DNA of 64,000 nt from Novosphingobium hassiacum (GCF_014196055.1 NZ_JACICY010000001.1:248001-312000), one strand, 5' to 3'; shown: positions 33,168-42,277, numbered from the stretch's first letter. The notes: generated from the sequence alone by a model not told the origin. A program made the numbers and translations.

Positions 33168-33349
33168 GTGAATTCTCCTGTTATCGTTTGCCCTAAGCAT
33201 GGGACTGCAAGCCAAGGGACAACTCGCGGTTCCCGAAGTTGCGACGGGGCGTGACGAGTCGTGAGACGAATCGAGTTTTCGAGCCCGTTTGCTTGCGGGG
33301 CTAGCAAACGAGATTGCCGCGCGCGGTTTTGGTCCCTATCTGTTCGCCT

Positions 33350-35647
33350 ATGTCCTCCCCTTCCCCAATAAGCGCTCAGCCAGCAGACAGCTGGCTCGAC
33401 GGCCTCAACCCGCAGCAGCGCGAGGCGGTGATGACCACCGAAGGGCCGGTGCTGATGCTTGCCGGCGCGGGTACGGGCAAGACGGCGGCGCTGACCGCGC
33501 GGCTCGCCAATCTGTTGCGCCAGCGGCTCGCCTGGCCGAGCGAGATCCTGTGCGTCACTTTCACCAACAAGGCCGCGCGCGAGATGCGCGAGCGGGTCGG
33601 TGCGCTGATCGGCCCGGCGGTCGAGGGGATGCCGTGGCTCGGCACGTTCCATTCGATCGCGGCCAAGATGTTGCGCCGCCACGCCGAACTGGTGGGTCTG
33701 CAATCAACCTTCACGATTATCGATACCGATGATCAACTCCGTCTGCTCAAGCAGCTGATCCAGGCCGAGGGGATCGACGACAAGCGGTGGCCGGCCAAGC
33801 AGTTGGCGGGCCTGATCGACAAGTGGAAGAACCGCGGCCTCAATCCCGCCGATCTCGACGCTCTGGAAAACGAGGCTTATGCCAATGGCAAAGGTCAGCG
33901 GTTCTACGCGCTCTATCAAAACCGGCTGAAGGACCTTAACGCCTGCGATTTCGGCGACTTGACGCTGCACATGCTCAACATCTTCCGGCGCGAGCGCGAC
34001 ATCCTCGAAAGCTGGCAACAGCGCTTCAAGTACGTGATGGTCGACGAATATCAGGATACCAACGCGGTCCAGTACCTGTGGCTGCGCCTGCTCGCCCAGA
34101 CCCGCAAGAACATCTGCGTGGTGGGTGACGACGACCAGTCGATCTATTCCTGGCGCGGTGCGGAGGTCGCCAACATCCTGCGCTTCGAGAAGGATTTTCC
34201 CGGCGCCAAGGTGATCAAGCTCGAACAGAACTATCGCTCCACCCCGCACATCCTCGGCGCGGCATCAGGCCTCATCGCTGAAAATTCCGAACGCCTCGGC
34301 AAGACGCTGTGGACGGAGATCGACGGCGGCGAGATGGTCAAGGCGATCGGCGTGTGGGACGGCCCCGAAGAGGCGCGCCGCGTCGGCGAGGACATCGAAC
34401 GTCTCGAACGCGAAGGCGCACCGCTGGACCGCGTGGCGATCCTCGTCCGCGCGCAGTTCCAGACGCGCGAGTTCGAGGACCGCTTCATCCAGATCGGGCT
34501 CGGCTACCGCATCGTCGGTGGCTTCCGCTTCTATGAGCGCGCTGAAATCCGTGATGCGCTGGCCTACCTGCGGATCATCGCCAGCCCGCAGGACGACCTT
34601 GCGTTCGAGCGGATTTACAACACTCCCAAGCGGGGTCTGGGCGACAAGACGCTGGAAAAGCTTCACCGCCACGCCCGTGCCCGCTCATTGCCACTGTCCG
34701 TGGCCGCCGTCGAAATTCTCGACACCGACGAACTTCCCGCGCGCGCGCGCGGCACGCTGTCCGCTCTGATGCGCAACTTCGCCAAGTGGCGCGATGATGC
34801 CAAGATGCTGGTGCCATCCGAACTGATCCGCACGATCCTGGATGAAAGTGGCTACACCGGCGCGCTACAGGCTGAAAAGACCGCCGAAGCGACTGGGCGC
34901 CTTGAAAACCTCACCGAACTTGCCCGCGCGATGGAAGAGTACGAAACGCTCGGCGATTTTCTCGAGCATGTCAGCCTGGTTATGGACAACGAGGCCGCTT
35001 CGGACACCGAGAAGGTCACCATCATGACCATCCACGCCGCAAAAGGACTCGAATTCGACAACGTATTCCTGCCGGGTTGGGAAGAAGGCGTGTTTCCGTC
35101 GCAGCGCGCGCTGGACGAAGGTGGCCTTGCATCGCTCGAAGAAGAGCGCCGCCTTGCCTATGTAGCGATCACGCGCGCGCGCCGACACTGCACGATCCTG
35201 CATGCCGCAAATCGCCGTATCTACGGGCAGTGGACGAGTTCAATACCGTCGCGCTTCATTGCCGAATTGCCCGCCGAACACGTAGAGGAGGAAACCACTT
35301 TGTCGGGCGGCGCATCAATGTGGCGAGCCAACTGGAGCGAGCGTGACGATCCGTTCGCCCATCTCGCGCTGGCTAAGCCCGGGCGCGACATGTCACGTGG
35401 ACCCGGTTGGCAGCGCGCCGCCGCGCAAGTGTTCGATAAAAATCCGCGCCGTATTCCGGAAGCAACACGCAGCGCTGCCAGCTTTGCCGCCAAACCGCGC
35501 AACGATATCGGCATCGGCGCGCGCGTGTTCCACGAGAAGTTCGGCTACGGCGCGGTTGCAGCACAGGAAGGCAACAAGCTCGAAATCGATTTCGAGACCG
35601 GCGGCCGCAAGCGCGTGATCGACAGCTTTGTCAAGCTGGCGGATTGA
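33350..35647 (+). CDS. uvrD: UvrD/PcrA-type ATP-dependent 3'-5' DNA helicase
   Basis: Superfamily 1A helicase for repair and replication-fork clearance. The 765-residue protein has LNPQQREAV (Q motif), Walker A AGAGTGKT, motif II VDEYQDTN, motif III VGDDDQSIYSWRGA, motif IV QNYRS and motif VI VAITRARR. The C-terminal Tudor-like tail (RVFHEKFGYGAV, then KLEIDFETGGRKRVIDSFVKL) is the RNA-polymerase-contacting module of UvrD/PcrA. ATG 33350 is used; an in-frame TTG at 33314 adds twelve residues. It is convergent with the RhlE-like gene. Confidence 0.95.
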   Translation: MSSPSPISAQPADSWLDGLNPQQREAVMTTEGPVLMLAGAGTGKTAALTARLANLLRQRLAWPSEILCVTFTNKAAREMRERVGALIGPAVEGMPWLGTFHSIAAKMLRRHAELVGLQSTFTIIDTDDQLRLLKQLIQAEGIDDKRWPAKQLAGLIDKWKNRGLNPADLDALENEAYANGKGQRFYALYQNRLKDLNACDFGDLTLHMLNIFRRERDILESWQQRFKYVMVDEYQDTNAVQYLWLRLLAQTRKNICVVGDDDQSIYSWRGAEVANILRFEKDFPGAKVIKLEQNYRSTPHILGAASGLIAENSERLGKTLWTEIDGGEMVKAIGVWDGPEEARRVGEDIERLEREGAPLDRVAILVRAQFQTREFEDRFIQIGLGYRIVGGFRFYERAEIRDALAYLRIIASPQDDLAFERIYNTPKRGLGDKTLEKLHRHARARSLPLSVAAVEILDTDELPARARGTLSALMRNFAKWRDDAKMLVPSELIRTILDESGYTGALQAEKTAEATGRLENLTELARAMEEYETLGDFLEHVSLVMDNEAASDTEKVTIMTIHAAKGLEFDNVFLPGWEEGVFPSQRALDEGGLASLEEERRLAYVAITRARRHCTILHAANRRIYGQWTSSIPSRFIAELPAEHVEEETTLSGGASMWRANWSERDDPFAHLALAKPGRDMSRGPGWQRAAAQVFDKNPRRIPEATRSAASFAAKPRNDIGIGARVFHEKFGYGAVAAQEGNKLEIDFETGGRKRVIDSFVKLAD

Positions 35648-35676
35648 TCGAAGTCGGCCCCTGAGGGGCGACCCGA

Positions 35677-37128
35677 TCAGAGTGCAGAGACGCTGAGGAA
35701 CCCAGGGACCGGGCCGTTCCATTCGCCCGCCTTCGTCGGCGGATCGATGGAATCGCGGCGCGGGGTCGGTTCAGACCGCAGCGCGCGGCTCGGTTCGGCA
35801 GGACGTTCCTCACGCGCGGGACGCTCTTCGCGTGGTGCACGTTCTTCCCTCGGCGGACGGGCTTCACGCGGTGCACGTTCCTCCCTTGGCGCTCGGGCCT
35901 CACGCGCAGGCCGCTTTTCGCGCGGCGCACGCGGGGCGCGCTCGGTCGGCGCATCTTCGGCGGGCTCAGCTTCGGCCTTGACAGTGCGCGGCTTGCGTTC
36001 GGCCTTCTCAGGCGCCTCGATCTTGTACTCGGGGATCTTGGTCCCCTGCAGTTTCTCGACGTTCTCGATCGACTCAAGATCATCGTCGGCGACCAAAGTG
36101 AAAGCGCGACCGGTTGCGCCGCCGCGACCGGTTCGTCCGATGCGGTGTACATAATCGTCCGGATGCCACGGCGTGTCGTAATTGAACACGTGGCTTACGC
36201 CCTTGACGTCAAGCCCGCGCGCCGCAACGTCGGACGCGCACAGGATGGTGATCACGCCATCCTTGAATTTCTGCAGCTCCGCATTGCGCGCGTTCTGGTC
36301 CATGTCTCCATGAATTTCGCCAGCCGAGAAACCGTGGCTCTGCAAAGATTTGGCGAGTTCGCGCACGGTCGTTTTGCGGTTGGCAAAGACGATCGCGGTC
36401 GTAACGTTGTCGGTGCGCAACAGGTGACGCAGCACTTCCCGCTTGGCGCGCGTCGTGCAACGGACCTTGTGCTGAACAATATTCAGATTGGTGCTGGCAG
36501 GCCGCGCGACTTCGATCGTCTTGGGGTTCGACAGGAACTTGTCGGCCAGCTTCTTGATCGGCGGCGGCATCGTAGCCGAAAACAGCAGCGTCTGGCGCTG
36601 CGCCGGAAGCTTGGTGCAGATGGTCTCGATATCGGGGATGAAGCCCATGTCGAGCATGCGGTCAGCCTCGTCGATCACCAGCATATCACAGCCCGTGAGC
36701 AGGATCTTGCCGCGTTCGAATAAGTCCATCAGACGGCCCGGCGTTGCGATCAGCACGTCGACGCCATCCTGCAGCGCCTTGATCTGGTCACCCATCTGCA
36801 CGCCGCCAATCAGCAACGCCATCTTCAGATCGTGGTTCTTGCCGTACTTTTCGAAATTCTCGGCAACCTGCGCAGCCAGTTCGCGCGTCGGTTCGAGGAT
36901 CAGCGAACGCGGCATCAGCGCACGTCGGCGGCCATGGGCCAGGATGTCGATCATGGGCAGAACGAAGCCGGCGGTCTTGCCGGTGCCGGTCTGCGCAATG
37001 CCGATGATGTCGCGCATCATCAGGACCGAGGGGATCGCCTGCGCCTGAATCGGTGTGGGCTCGTCATAGCCGGCATCCAGTACCGACTTGAGCAATTCAT
37101 CCGAGAGGCCGAGGTCGGCAAACTTCAT
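35677..37128 (-). CDS. rhlE: DEAD-box RNA helicase, RhlE type, with charged repeat tail
   Basis: A 483-residue ATP-dependent RNA helicase. The core (1 to about 375) has FADLGLSDELLKSVLDAGY, PTPIQAQAIP, AQTGTGKT, the DEAD box in VIDEADRMLDMGF, SATMP, ARGLDVKGVSHV and HRIGRTGRGG. The tail (about 385-470) is low complexity, with repeated PREERAPRE/A units of alternating Arg and Glu, probably a disordered RNA-contact region. Such enzymes act in ribosome assembly or mRNA decay. It is transcribed alone, converging with uvrD. Confidence 0.9.
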   Translation of the reverse strand: MKFADLGLSDELLKSVLDAGYDEPTPIQAQAIPSVLMMRDIIGIAQTGTGKTAGFVLPMIDILAHGRRRALMPRSLILEPTRELAAQVAENFEKYGKNHDLKMALLIGGVQMGDQIKALQDGVDVLIATPGRLMDLFERGKILLTGCDMLVIDEADRMLDMGFIPDIETICTKLPAQRQTLLFSATMPPPIKKLADKFLSNPKTIEVARPASTNLNIVQHKVRCTTRAKREVLRHLLRTDNVTTAIVFANRKTTVRELAKSLQSHGFSAGEIHGDMDQNARNAELQKFKDGVITILCASDVAARGLDVKGVSHVFNYDTPWHPDDYVHRIGRTGRGGATGRAFTLVADDDLESIENVEKLQGTKIPEYKIEAPEKAERKPRTVKAEAEPAEDAPTERAPRAPREKRPAREARAPREERAPREARPPREERAPREERPAREERPAEPSRALRSEPTPRRDSIDPPTKAGEWNGPVPGFLSVSAL

Positions 37129-37268
37129 GCAGGTTATGATCCGAAAACAAGAGGCGGCGCAGATTTCGCGCCTGTTGGACGACGTCCCGTACGGGAAGCG
37201 CCAACGCTACACGCGCGCTATGCCGATATAAGGTGAAAAGTCAAGAAATCCGGAGGTCTGCAAACCAA

Positions 37269-37829
37269 TCAATCGTCATCCTGAACAAGTTCGCGCATCT
37301 TTGTCACAGCGCAATTTGCTCCCGCGCGCGAATGGATGATGTCTCGACCAGCGCATAGCTGACCGTCTTCGTTCCGTTCGACGTAAAAGCCGGAATAGAA
37401 ATCGCGCGCACGACACGTCTTGTCGAGGCTTGCCCCGATCAGCTTGCGATTGCGCGTAATCAGCAACAATCTGTCGGGCGTATCGGCCTGGACCCCGGCA
37501 ATGCTGGCGATCGGCAGGCACTTGGCCGTCTTGCGCTCGCGAAAGCGGGGGAAATCAGGCGTCGGAGATGGCAGCGCGAACGACTGCCCGGAAATCCGCG
37601 GCGCGATCCGGATGATCACGCGCTGCTCGATCCGCACCTGATTCCAAGTATCATCACCTAGCCCTTCGGCGACAAAGGCGGGGTCGAAAGTTGTGCCCGA
37701 CAGCGGCGCTCCGGACGGCAAGGAAGCCACGTCCCATCCGCTGTCCCACGACCACTCTGCCGACGGATCGACCACCGTCGCAGGAAGCAGCAGCGCCAGA
37801 GACGCAAGGATGTGGGCAATGCTCGGCAT
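37269..37829 (-). CDS. Putative exported protein of unknown function
   Basis: A 186-residue protein that I cannot assign. A short hydrophobic N-terminus (MPSIAHILASLALLLPATVV) looks like a signal sequence. The body contains VRIEQRVIIRIAPR and cysteines at several points (KCLPI, KTCRAR, QLCAG, ANCAV), suggesting disulfides in the periplasm. The VIIRIAPR phrase is one I associate with conserved hypothetical proteins of sphingomonads. It lies between the RhlE-like gene and a divergent FAD oxidoreductase; no operon partner is apparent. Confidence 0.6.
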   Translation of the reverse strand: MPSIAHILASLALLLPATVVDPSAEWSWDSGWDVASLPSGAPLSGTTFDPAFVAEGLGDDTWNQVRIEQRVIIRIAPRISGQSFALPSPTPDFPRFRERKTAKCLPIASIAGVQADTPDRLLLITRNRKLIGASLDKTCRARDFYSGFYVERNEDGQLCAGRDIIHSRAGANCAVTKMRELVQDDD

Positions 37830-38022
37830 GTCGCGGCGATATGTCTCTTTCTTGCCCTCAGGCTCGTGAGCGTCCCTGATTGCCCATCGCGTCCTGTCGC
37901 ACTCCTGAACCAGAAAATGCGTCTTGTCGCACCCCTATATCTCAGGCTTGAACACTGGCTTAACTTGCCTCGGCCCAAAAATGAATTGCCCAGACGGCAG
38001 TCGCACAATAGCCCAAACCGAT

Positions 38023-39441
38023 ATGACCAGCGCATTCCTTGAAGCTGCGGCCCGCCTGCTCGGTCCGAAAGGGCTGACCACCGATTCGCATGCCCTTGCT
38101 CCGTGGCTCACCGACTGGCGCGGCCGCTATACCGGTAAGGCGCTGGCCCTCGCTTCGCCTGCCAGCACGGCCGAGGTTTCGGCGCTGGTCAGGTTGTGCG
38201 CCGAGCATCAGGTGCCGATCGTTCCTCAGGGCGGCAACAGCGGCATGTCCGGCGGCGCGACGCCGTTCGATAGCGGCACGGAACTGCTGCTCTCGTTGCG
38301 GCGCATGAACGCGATCAGTTCGCTCGACCGTGCCGCGCAGACGGTCGTATGCGAAGCTGGCGTGATCCTGCAAACGCTGCACGAAACAGCCGCGCGTGAA
38401 GGTTTGCGCTTCCCGCTCTCGCTGGGCGGCAAGGGATCGGCGACGATCGGCGGGCTCGTTTCGACCAACGCCGGAGGCACACAGGTCCTGCGGCATGGTT
38501 CGATGCGGGCGCTGGTGCTTGGGTTGCAGGGCGTGCTGGCGGACGGATCAATCCTTGACCAGCTCGTCCCGCTCAAGAAGGACAATCGCGGCTTCGACCT
38601 GAAGCAGGTATTGATCGGATCGGAGGGCACTCTGGGCATCGTGACCGCTGCCACGCTCAGGTTGGTGCCCGACATTGCCGGGCGCTGCGTGATGTGGGCC
38701 GGATGCGCCACGCTCGACGATGCACGCGCGCTGCTGGTGATGGCCCAGGACATGGCAGCAGACCTGCTTGAAGGATTCGAGGTATTGCCACGCCACAGCC
38801 TTGAAGCCGTGCTGGCCTATCTGCCCGATGCGCGTTCCCCGCTGGCAGCGCCGTACGAGTGGCATGCGTTGATCGAATTCGTCGCCGGGGACGTCAGCAC
38901 TGCGGCCCGCCTACCCGAGATTGCCGAACACCTCTTGTCACAAGCGTTCGAGCGGGGGCTGATTGCCGACGCCACGATCGCCGCGAGCGAAGATCAGGCC
39001 GAACGCCTCTGGCTGATCCGGGAAACCATTTCCCCCGCCGAGCGCGCGATCGGTCCGGCGATGCAGCATGATATCTCCGTACCCGTCGAGGCGATGCCCG
39101 CATTCGTCGACGCCGCCGTCCCCCGTCTGGAGGCCGACTGGCCGGGGACGACTGCAGTGTGCTTTGGGCACCTTGGTGATGGTAACGTCCATTTTCATGT
39201 GATCGCTCCGCCCGGCGCGGATCGTGCAGTCTGGGAAGCGGGCGACGGCAAGGCGATCAGCGCGCAAGTGCATGACATGGTGACGCAATGGGGTGGCTCT
39301 ATCTCGGCCGAGCACGGCATCGGCAGGCTCAAGCGCGACGAACTGGCGCGTCTCGGCGATCCGGTCGCGCTTTCCACCATGCGAGCGATCAAGCATGCGC
39401 TCGACCCGCAGGGCCTGCTTAACCCGGGAAAGCTTGTCTGA
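38023..39441 (+). CDS. FAD-linked oxidoreductase (D-lactate / D-2-hydroxyglutarate dehydrogenase type)
   Basis: A 472-residue enzyme of the GlcD / D-2-hydroxyacid dehydrogenase group. The N-terminal FAD-binding-4 domain has VPIVPQGGNSGMSGGATP and SLGGKGSATIGGLVSTNAGG. The C-terminal oxidase domain has CFGHLGDGNVHFHVIAPP, EHGIGRLKRDEL and DPQGLLNPGKLV. It oxidises a D-2-hydroxy acid and passes electrons to a quinone or cytochrome. Upstream in-frame ATGs at 37924 and 37981 exist, but ATG 38023 (TSAFLEAAARLLG) fits the family. It is followed by sapC after 97 bases. Confidence 0.9.
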   Translation: MTSAFLEAAARLLGPKGLTTDSHALAPWLTDWRGRYTGKALALASPASTAEVSALVRLCAEHQVPIVPQGGNSGMSGGATPFDSGTELLLSLRRMNAISSLDRAAQTVVCEAGVILQTLHETAAREGLRFPLSLGGKGSATIGGLVSTNAGGTQVLRHGSMRALVLGLQGVLADGSILDQLVPLKKDNRGFDLKQVLIGSEGTLGIVTAATLRLVPDIAGRCVMWAGCATLDDARALLVMAQDMAADLLEGFEVLPRHSLEAVLAYLPDARSPLAAPYEWHALIEFVAGDVSTAARLPEIAEHLLSQAFERGLIADATIAASEDQAERLWLIRETISPAERAIGPAMQHDISVPVEAMPAFVDAAVPRLEADWPGTTAVCFGHLGDGNVHFHVIAPPGADRAVWEAGDGKAISAQVHDMVTQWGGSISAEHGIGRLKRDELARLGDPVALSTMRAIKHALDPQGLLNPGKLV

Positions 39442-39538
39442 CGCGGCTTGCGCGGCCTGCAGCCAGTCCCTAAGAACCGCCACTCCCGCCATTACCGCGG
39501 CCCGCCGCGCGTTACCGTACGAATCTGGAGAGATACAA

Positions 39539-40321
39539 ATGGCCAGCGCGCCGCAAGCCAACCTGCCGATGTTCTACAACGACTTGATGCCGCTCAACAG
39601 CCGCGACCACGCAACGTGGAAGGCAAAGAATGCAGATGCGGCACCTTGGCTGATCGGCCAGCACGCTATCCCTCTGACGGCAGAGGAATTTCCGCAAGCT
39701 GGACGGCACTATCCGATCATCTTCGCATCGGGCGACAATCCCGTGCCGCTGGCGCTGATGGGCCTCAACGAAGGCGTCAACGTGTTCGTCGACGAGGACG
39801 GCAAGGTCACCCAGCCGATCTACATTCCTGCCTACGTACGTCGCTATCCGTTCCTCCTCGCCAAGCTCAATCAGAACAGCGAAGAGCTTTCGCTGTGCTT
39901 CGATCCGTCTTCAGGCCTGATCGGTGATTCGGTCGAGGAAGGCCAGGAACTGTTCACCGATGGCCAGCCTTCGGAAGCGACCAAGGCCGCACTCGGTTTT
40001 TGTGAGCAGTTTGAGCAGGCAGGCCAGCGCACGCAGGCCTTCATCGATGAATTGAAGAAGCACGACCTTCTGATGGAAGGCGAAGTCGCCATTCAGCAGG
40101 AAGGCAACGAACAGCCCTTCATCTATCGTGGATTCCAGATGGTGAACCAGGATAAGCTGCGCGAAACCCGTGGCGATGTCCTGCGTGGCTGGGCGCAGAG
40201 CGGACTTCTGCCCTTGCTTTACGCCCATCTGTTCTCGCTTGAACTTATCAGCCAGGTGTTTGGCGCGCAGGTTCAACTCGGCAAGGGCCCGACACCAGCG
40301 ATCGCCGTTCCGGCCGAGTAA
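39539..40321 (+). CDS. SapC family protein
   Basis: A 260-residue soluble protein of the SapC family (named after a Campylobacter S-layer locus), with typical phrases LPMFYNDLMPLNSRDHATWK, PIYIPAYVRRYPFLLAK, LCFDPSSGLI and FIYRGFQMVNQDKL. Many alpha- and gammaproteobacteria have it near TonB receptors; its biochemical role is unknown. ATG 39539 follows GGAGA by seven bases. A longer frame from 39293 lies inside the preceding gene. A strong terminator follows. Confidence 0.88.
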   Translation: MASAPQANLPMFYNDLMPLNSRDHATWKAKNADAAPWLIGQHAIPLTAEEFPQAGRHYPIIFASGDNPVPLALMGLNEGVNVFVDEDGKVTQPIYIPAYVRRYPFLLAKLNQNSEELSLCFDPSSGLIGDSVEEGQELFTDGQPSEATKAALGFCEQFEQAGQRTQAFIDELKKHDLLMEGEVAIQQEGNEQPFIYRGFQMVNQDKLRETRGDVLRGWAQSGLLPLLYAHLFSLELISQVFGAQVQLGKGPTPAIAVPAE

Positions 40322-40353
40322 AGCGGTCCAGAAACACAAGAGACACAGTCAAC

Positions 40354-40390
40354 AAAAAAGGCGGCGAACTTAACGGTTCGTCGCTTTTTT
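40354..40390 (+). terminator. Intrinsic terminator of sapC
   Basis: GCGGCGAAC (40361-40369) pairs with GTTCGTCGC (40376-40384), one wobble, followed by TTTTTT and preceded by AAAAAA. It separates sapC from the small-RNA promoter. Confidence 0.85.
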
Positions 40391-40423
40391 CCTTTGGGTG
40401 TGACAAAAATCCCTCGAAATGAC

Positions 40424-40452
40424 TTGCAGTGCCCATGGCCGTCACCTATTTA
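40424..40452 (+). promoter_or_regulatory. Sigma-70 promoter of the small RNA gene
   Basis: -35 TTGCAG at 40424-40429 and -10 TATTTA at 40447-40452 with an optimal 17-base spacer. Transcription would begin near 40458-40460. There is no downstream open frame of any length on this strand before the terminator at 40530. Confidence 0.65.
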
Positions 40453-40458
40453 GGAGTC

Positions 40459-40561
40459 GTTGCGGCGCGGCTCCCCTCATGGCCCGGCGCAACTGGTGCA
40501 CCTCGGTGCACCTCCTCCCTGAACCTTGGCCACCTGGAGCATGTCTCCAGGTGGTTTTTTC
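40459..40561 (+). ncRNA. Candidate small RNA of about 100 nucleotides with CCTCCTCCC motif
   Basis: The RNA would start near GAGTCGTTGCG and end in the U run after 40554. GTTGCG (40458-40463) can pair with CGCAAC (40488-40493). A tandem palindrome GGTGCACC follows, and then an accessible CCTCCTCCC (40511-40519) before the terminator hairpin. This motif is complementary to Shine-Dalgarno sequences and occurs in a group of alphaproteobacterial stress sRNAs (CcsR or cuckoo RNAs). It does not contain the conserved core of SRP RNA, tmRNA or 6S RNA. Family membership is inferred. The start is predicted from the promoter. Confidence 0.65.
40530..40560 (+). terminator. Intrinsic terminator of the small RNA
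   Basis: Perfect ten-base-pair stem CCACCTGGAG (40530-40539) with CTCCAGGTGG (40545-40554), loop CATGT, followed by TTTTTT. Confidence 0.9.
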
Positions 40562-40595
40562 TTTTCAGGTAATTTCTTTGAACGCCAGCGACTTG

Positions 40596-41558
40596 CTATT
40601 CAGCGGCCGCACGCCACCGGCTACGATCGGAGGTCCGGCCGATATCGGCTACATCAACCGCGAGCCGCCGCACGAGCCCGATCAGCAGCTCTACCGTGGC
40701 ATCGAAGCCGGGCCCGGGCTCAGCCAGCCGAGAATCGAGATAGCATGTCCGATCGATCTCCAACTGAAGGCAATGCAGCCCCTCATGCCGCCGCGCGTGG
40801 CGTTCAAGCACAAAGCCGCCAGCATAGGGCCGGTTATGCGCAGCACGTCGTGCCGATTCGGCAAACACCCCGAACGCAGACCCGATGATCCCGCCATCGC
40901 ACGAAGCACCGAATCGGTCGCCGACCACGAATTCGGGTGCCAGTTCGCCCGCCGATCGCGCGGCCAGCGGCGGCATCGAATGGAGATCGACCAACAACGC
41001 CGCGCCCCAACGGTCGCGGATGGTCTCCAGCGTCGTTGCCAGAACGCCGTGATAGGGCTGGTGGATGCAAGCGATACGGTCCTGCAACTCGCCGTGATCC
41101 AGTCGTCGCTTCCAGAGCTCGCCGAGCCCCGGGAGGCGTCGGGGGACAAGACCCAGACCGCTACGCGCGCGTCGCGCGAATGGGCTCGGCGCGGCCGATG
41201 CGTCCGCTGGCGGTCCGGCGAGCATTTCCCAGTCCACATCGTCGCTCGACCGATTGAGATCGAGCATCGCGCGCGGCGCATGGGCGACCAGCAACGCAGC
41301 GCCGGTTTCGCGCGACACCGCTTCGGCAAGCAAATCGACGTAGCGGTCTTCGAGGCGGGGTGCCGCGAAGGCCGGATGTCGCATCCGATCGAGCAACGAT
41401 TTGGCATACGCCCGCCCTGCGTGCGGCACGGCAATCACCACGGGAATAGGCGAAGGATTGCGCCACTTCAGCGAATATGCAGGAACGCCGGCGTTACCGG
41501 GCACCGACCCTCCTTGGATCAGCGTCGAATCGCCCTCTTGCTCGCCTTCATGATTCAT
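40596..41558 (-). CDS. N-formylglutamate amidohydrolase family protein
   Basis: Predicted to hydrolyse N-formylglutamate, the last step of one histidine degradation route, or a related formyl amino acid. It shows VVIAVPHAGRAY, LEDRYVDLLAEAVSRETGAALLVAHAPRAMLDLNRSSDD, CIHQPYHGVL, LLVDLHSMPP and GDRFGASCD, with His, Asp and Glu residues that could bind zinc. ATG 41558 gives 320 residues; ATG 41612 in frame would add 18. No other histidine-degradation genes are near. It is divergent from cpdR and converges on the small RNA gene. Confidence 0.85.
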   Translation of the reverse strand: MNHEGEQEGDSTLIQGGSVPGNAGVPAYSLKWRNPSPIPVVIAVPHAGRAYAKSLLDRMRHPAFAAPRLEDRYVDLLAEAVSRETGAALLVAHAPRAMLDLNRSSDDVDWEMLAGPPADASAAPSPFARRARSGLGLVPRRLPGLGELWKRRLDHGELQDRIACIHQPYHGVLATTLETIRDRWGAALLVDLHSMPPLAARSAGELAPEFVVGDRFGASCDGGIIGSAFGVFAESARRAAHNRPYAGGFVLERHARRHEGLHCLQLEIDRTCYLDSRLAEPGPGFDATVELLIGLVRRLAVDVADIGRTSDRSRWRAAAE

Positions 41559-41707
41559 GGCGAAATCGTGCAACTGATTCGCAACGAAGTCAAAGCGACC
41601 CCATGGCCGCATCGGGAGAATCTTAACCGATTGGACATATACAAGTCGCCACGCCGGGCGCGACAACGCCCCCACCCTGACATAACGAAAGCACACGAAG
41701 GTTGGCC

Positions 41708-42091
41708 ATGATCCGGATCCTGCTCGCCGAAGATGAAGAGGCGATGCGCACCTATCTTGCGCGTGCGCTTGAAAATGCTGGTTTCTCAGTTGCATCAGTC
41801 GATCGTGGCACGGCTGCCATTCCACTTTTGCAAGCTGAGCATTTTGATCTCCTGCTGTCAGATATAGTGATGCCCGAAATGGACGGTATCGAACTTGCGC
41901 AACGGTGCGCCGAAATCAGCCCGTCCACAAAGGTGATGTTCATTACCGGCTTTGCCGCCGTTACGCTGAAGGCGAATCGCGAGGCGCCGCAGGCACGCGT
42001 CCTGTCCAAGCCCTTCCACCTCAAGGACCTCGTGATGGAGGTCGAGCGGGCATTCGAGGACGTGCCTTATGCCGGTACCCGTCAGCCTTGA
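41708..42091 (+). CDS. cpdR: Single-domain response regulator CpdR
   Basis: A 127-residue receiver with no output domain: acidic pocket AEDE (Asp9), phospho-acceptor Asp52 in LLLSDIVMPEMDGIELA, Thr80 and Lys101 in VLSKPFHLKDL. The wording closely follows Caulobacter CpdR, which when unphosphorylated localises ClpXP to the pole and primes degradation of CtrA-network proteins. The phosphorelay via CckA and ChpT is encoded elsewhere. ATG 41708 has AAGG upstream; a TTG two codons earlier is possible. The C-terminus here reads AGTRQP rather than ending in alanines. Confidence 0.92.
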   Translation: MIRILLAEDEEAMRTYLARALENAGFSVASVDRGTAAIPLLQAEHFDLLLSDIVMPEMDGIELAQRCAEISPSTKVMFITGFAAVTLKANREAPQARVLSKPFHLKDLVMEVERAFEDVPYAGTRQP

Positions 42092-42200
42092 TCGACGAGG
42101 CTTGATTTACCCTCTTGCCTTGGCCAAACGCGGGGGCTAATGGGCCGCTTCCCGGCAGCGCGATGGTCTTCCATCGCAACGTCGCGAACTCCGATGGTGC

Positions 42201-42275
42201 GGGCGTATAGCTCAGTGGTAGAGCACTATGTTGACATCGTAGGGGTCGCAAGTTCAATCCTTGCTACGCCCACCA
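42201..42275 (+). tRNA. tRNA-Val (anticodon GAC)
   Basis: Full cloverleaf: acceptor GGGCGTA/TACGCCC, D arm GCTC...GAGC, anticodon stem CTATG/CGTAG with loop TTGACAT (anticodon GAC, valine), T arm GCAAG/CTTGC with TTCAATC, and the CCA end encoded at 42273-42275. It reads valine codons GUC and GUU. A strong hairpin terminator follows two bases later. Confidence 0.95.
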
Positions 42276-42277
42276 TC

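Noticed and set aside
40459..40561. Small RNA as SRP RNA, tmRNA or 6S RNA
   Set aside because: The SRP GGAA/AGCAG core, the tmRNA tRNA-like ends and the 6S open-bubble layout are all absent.
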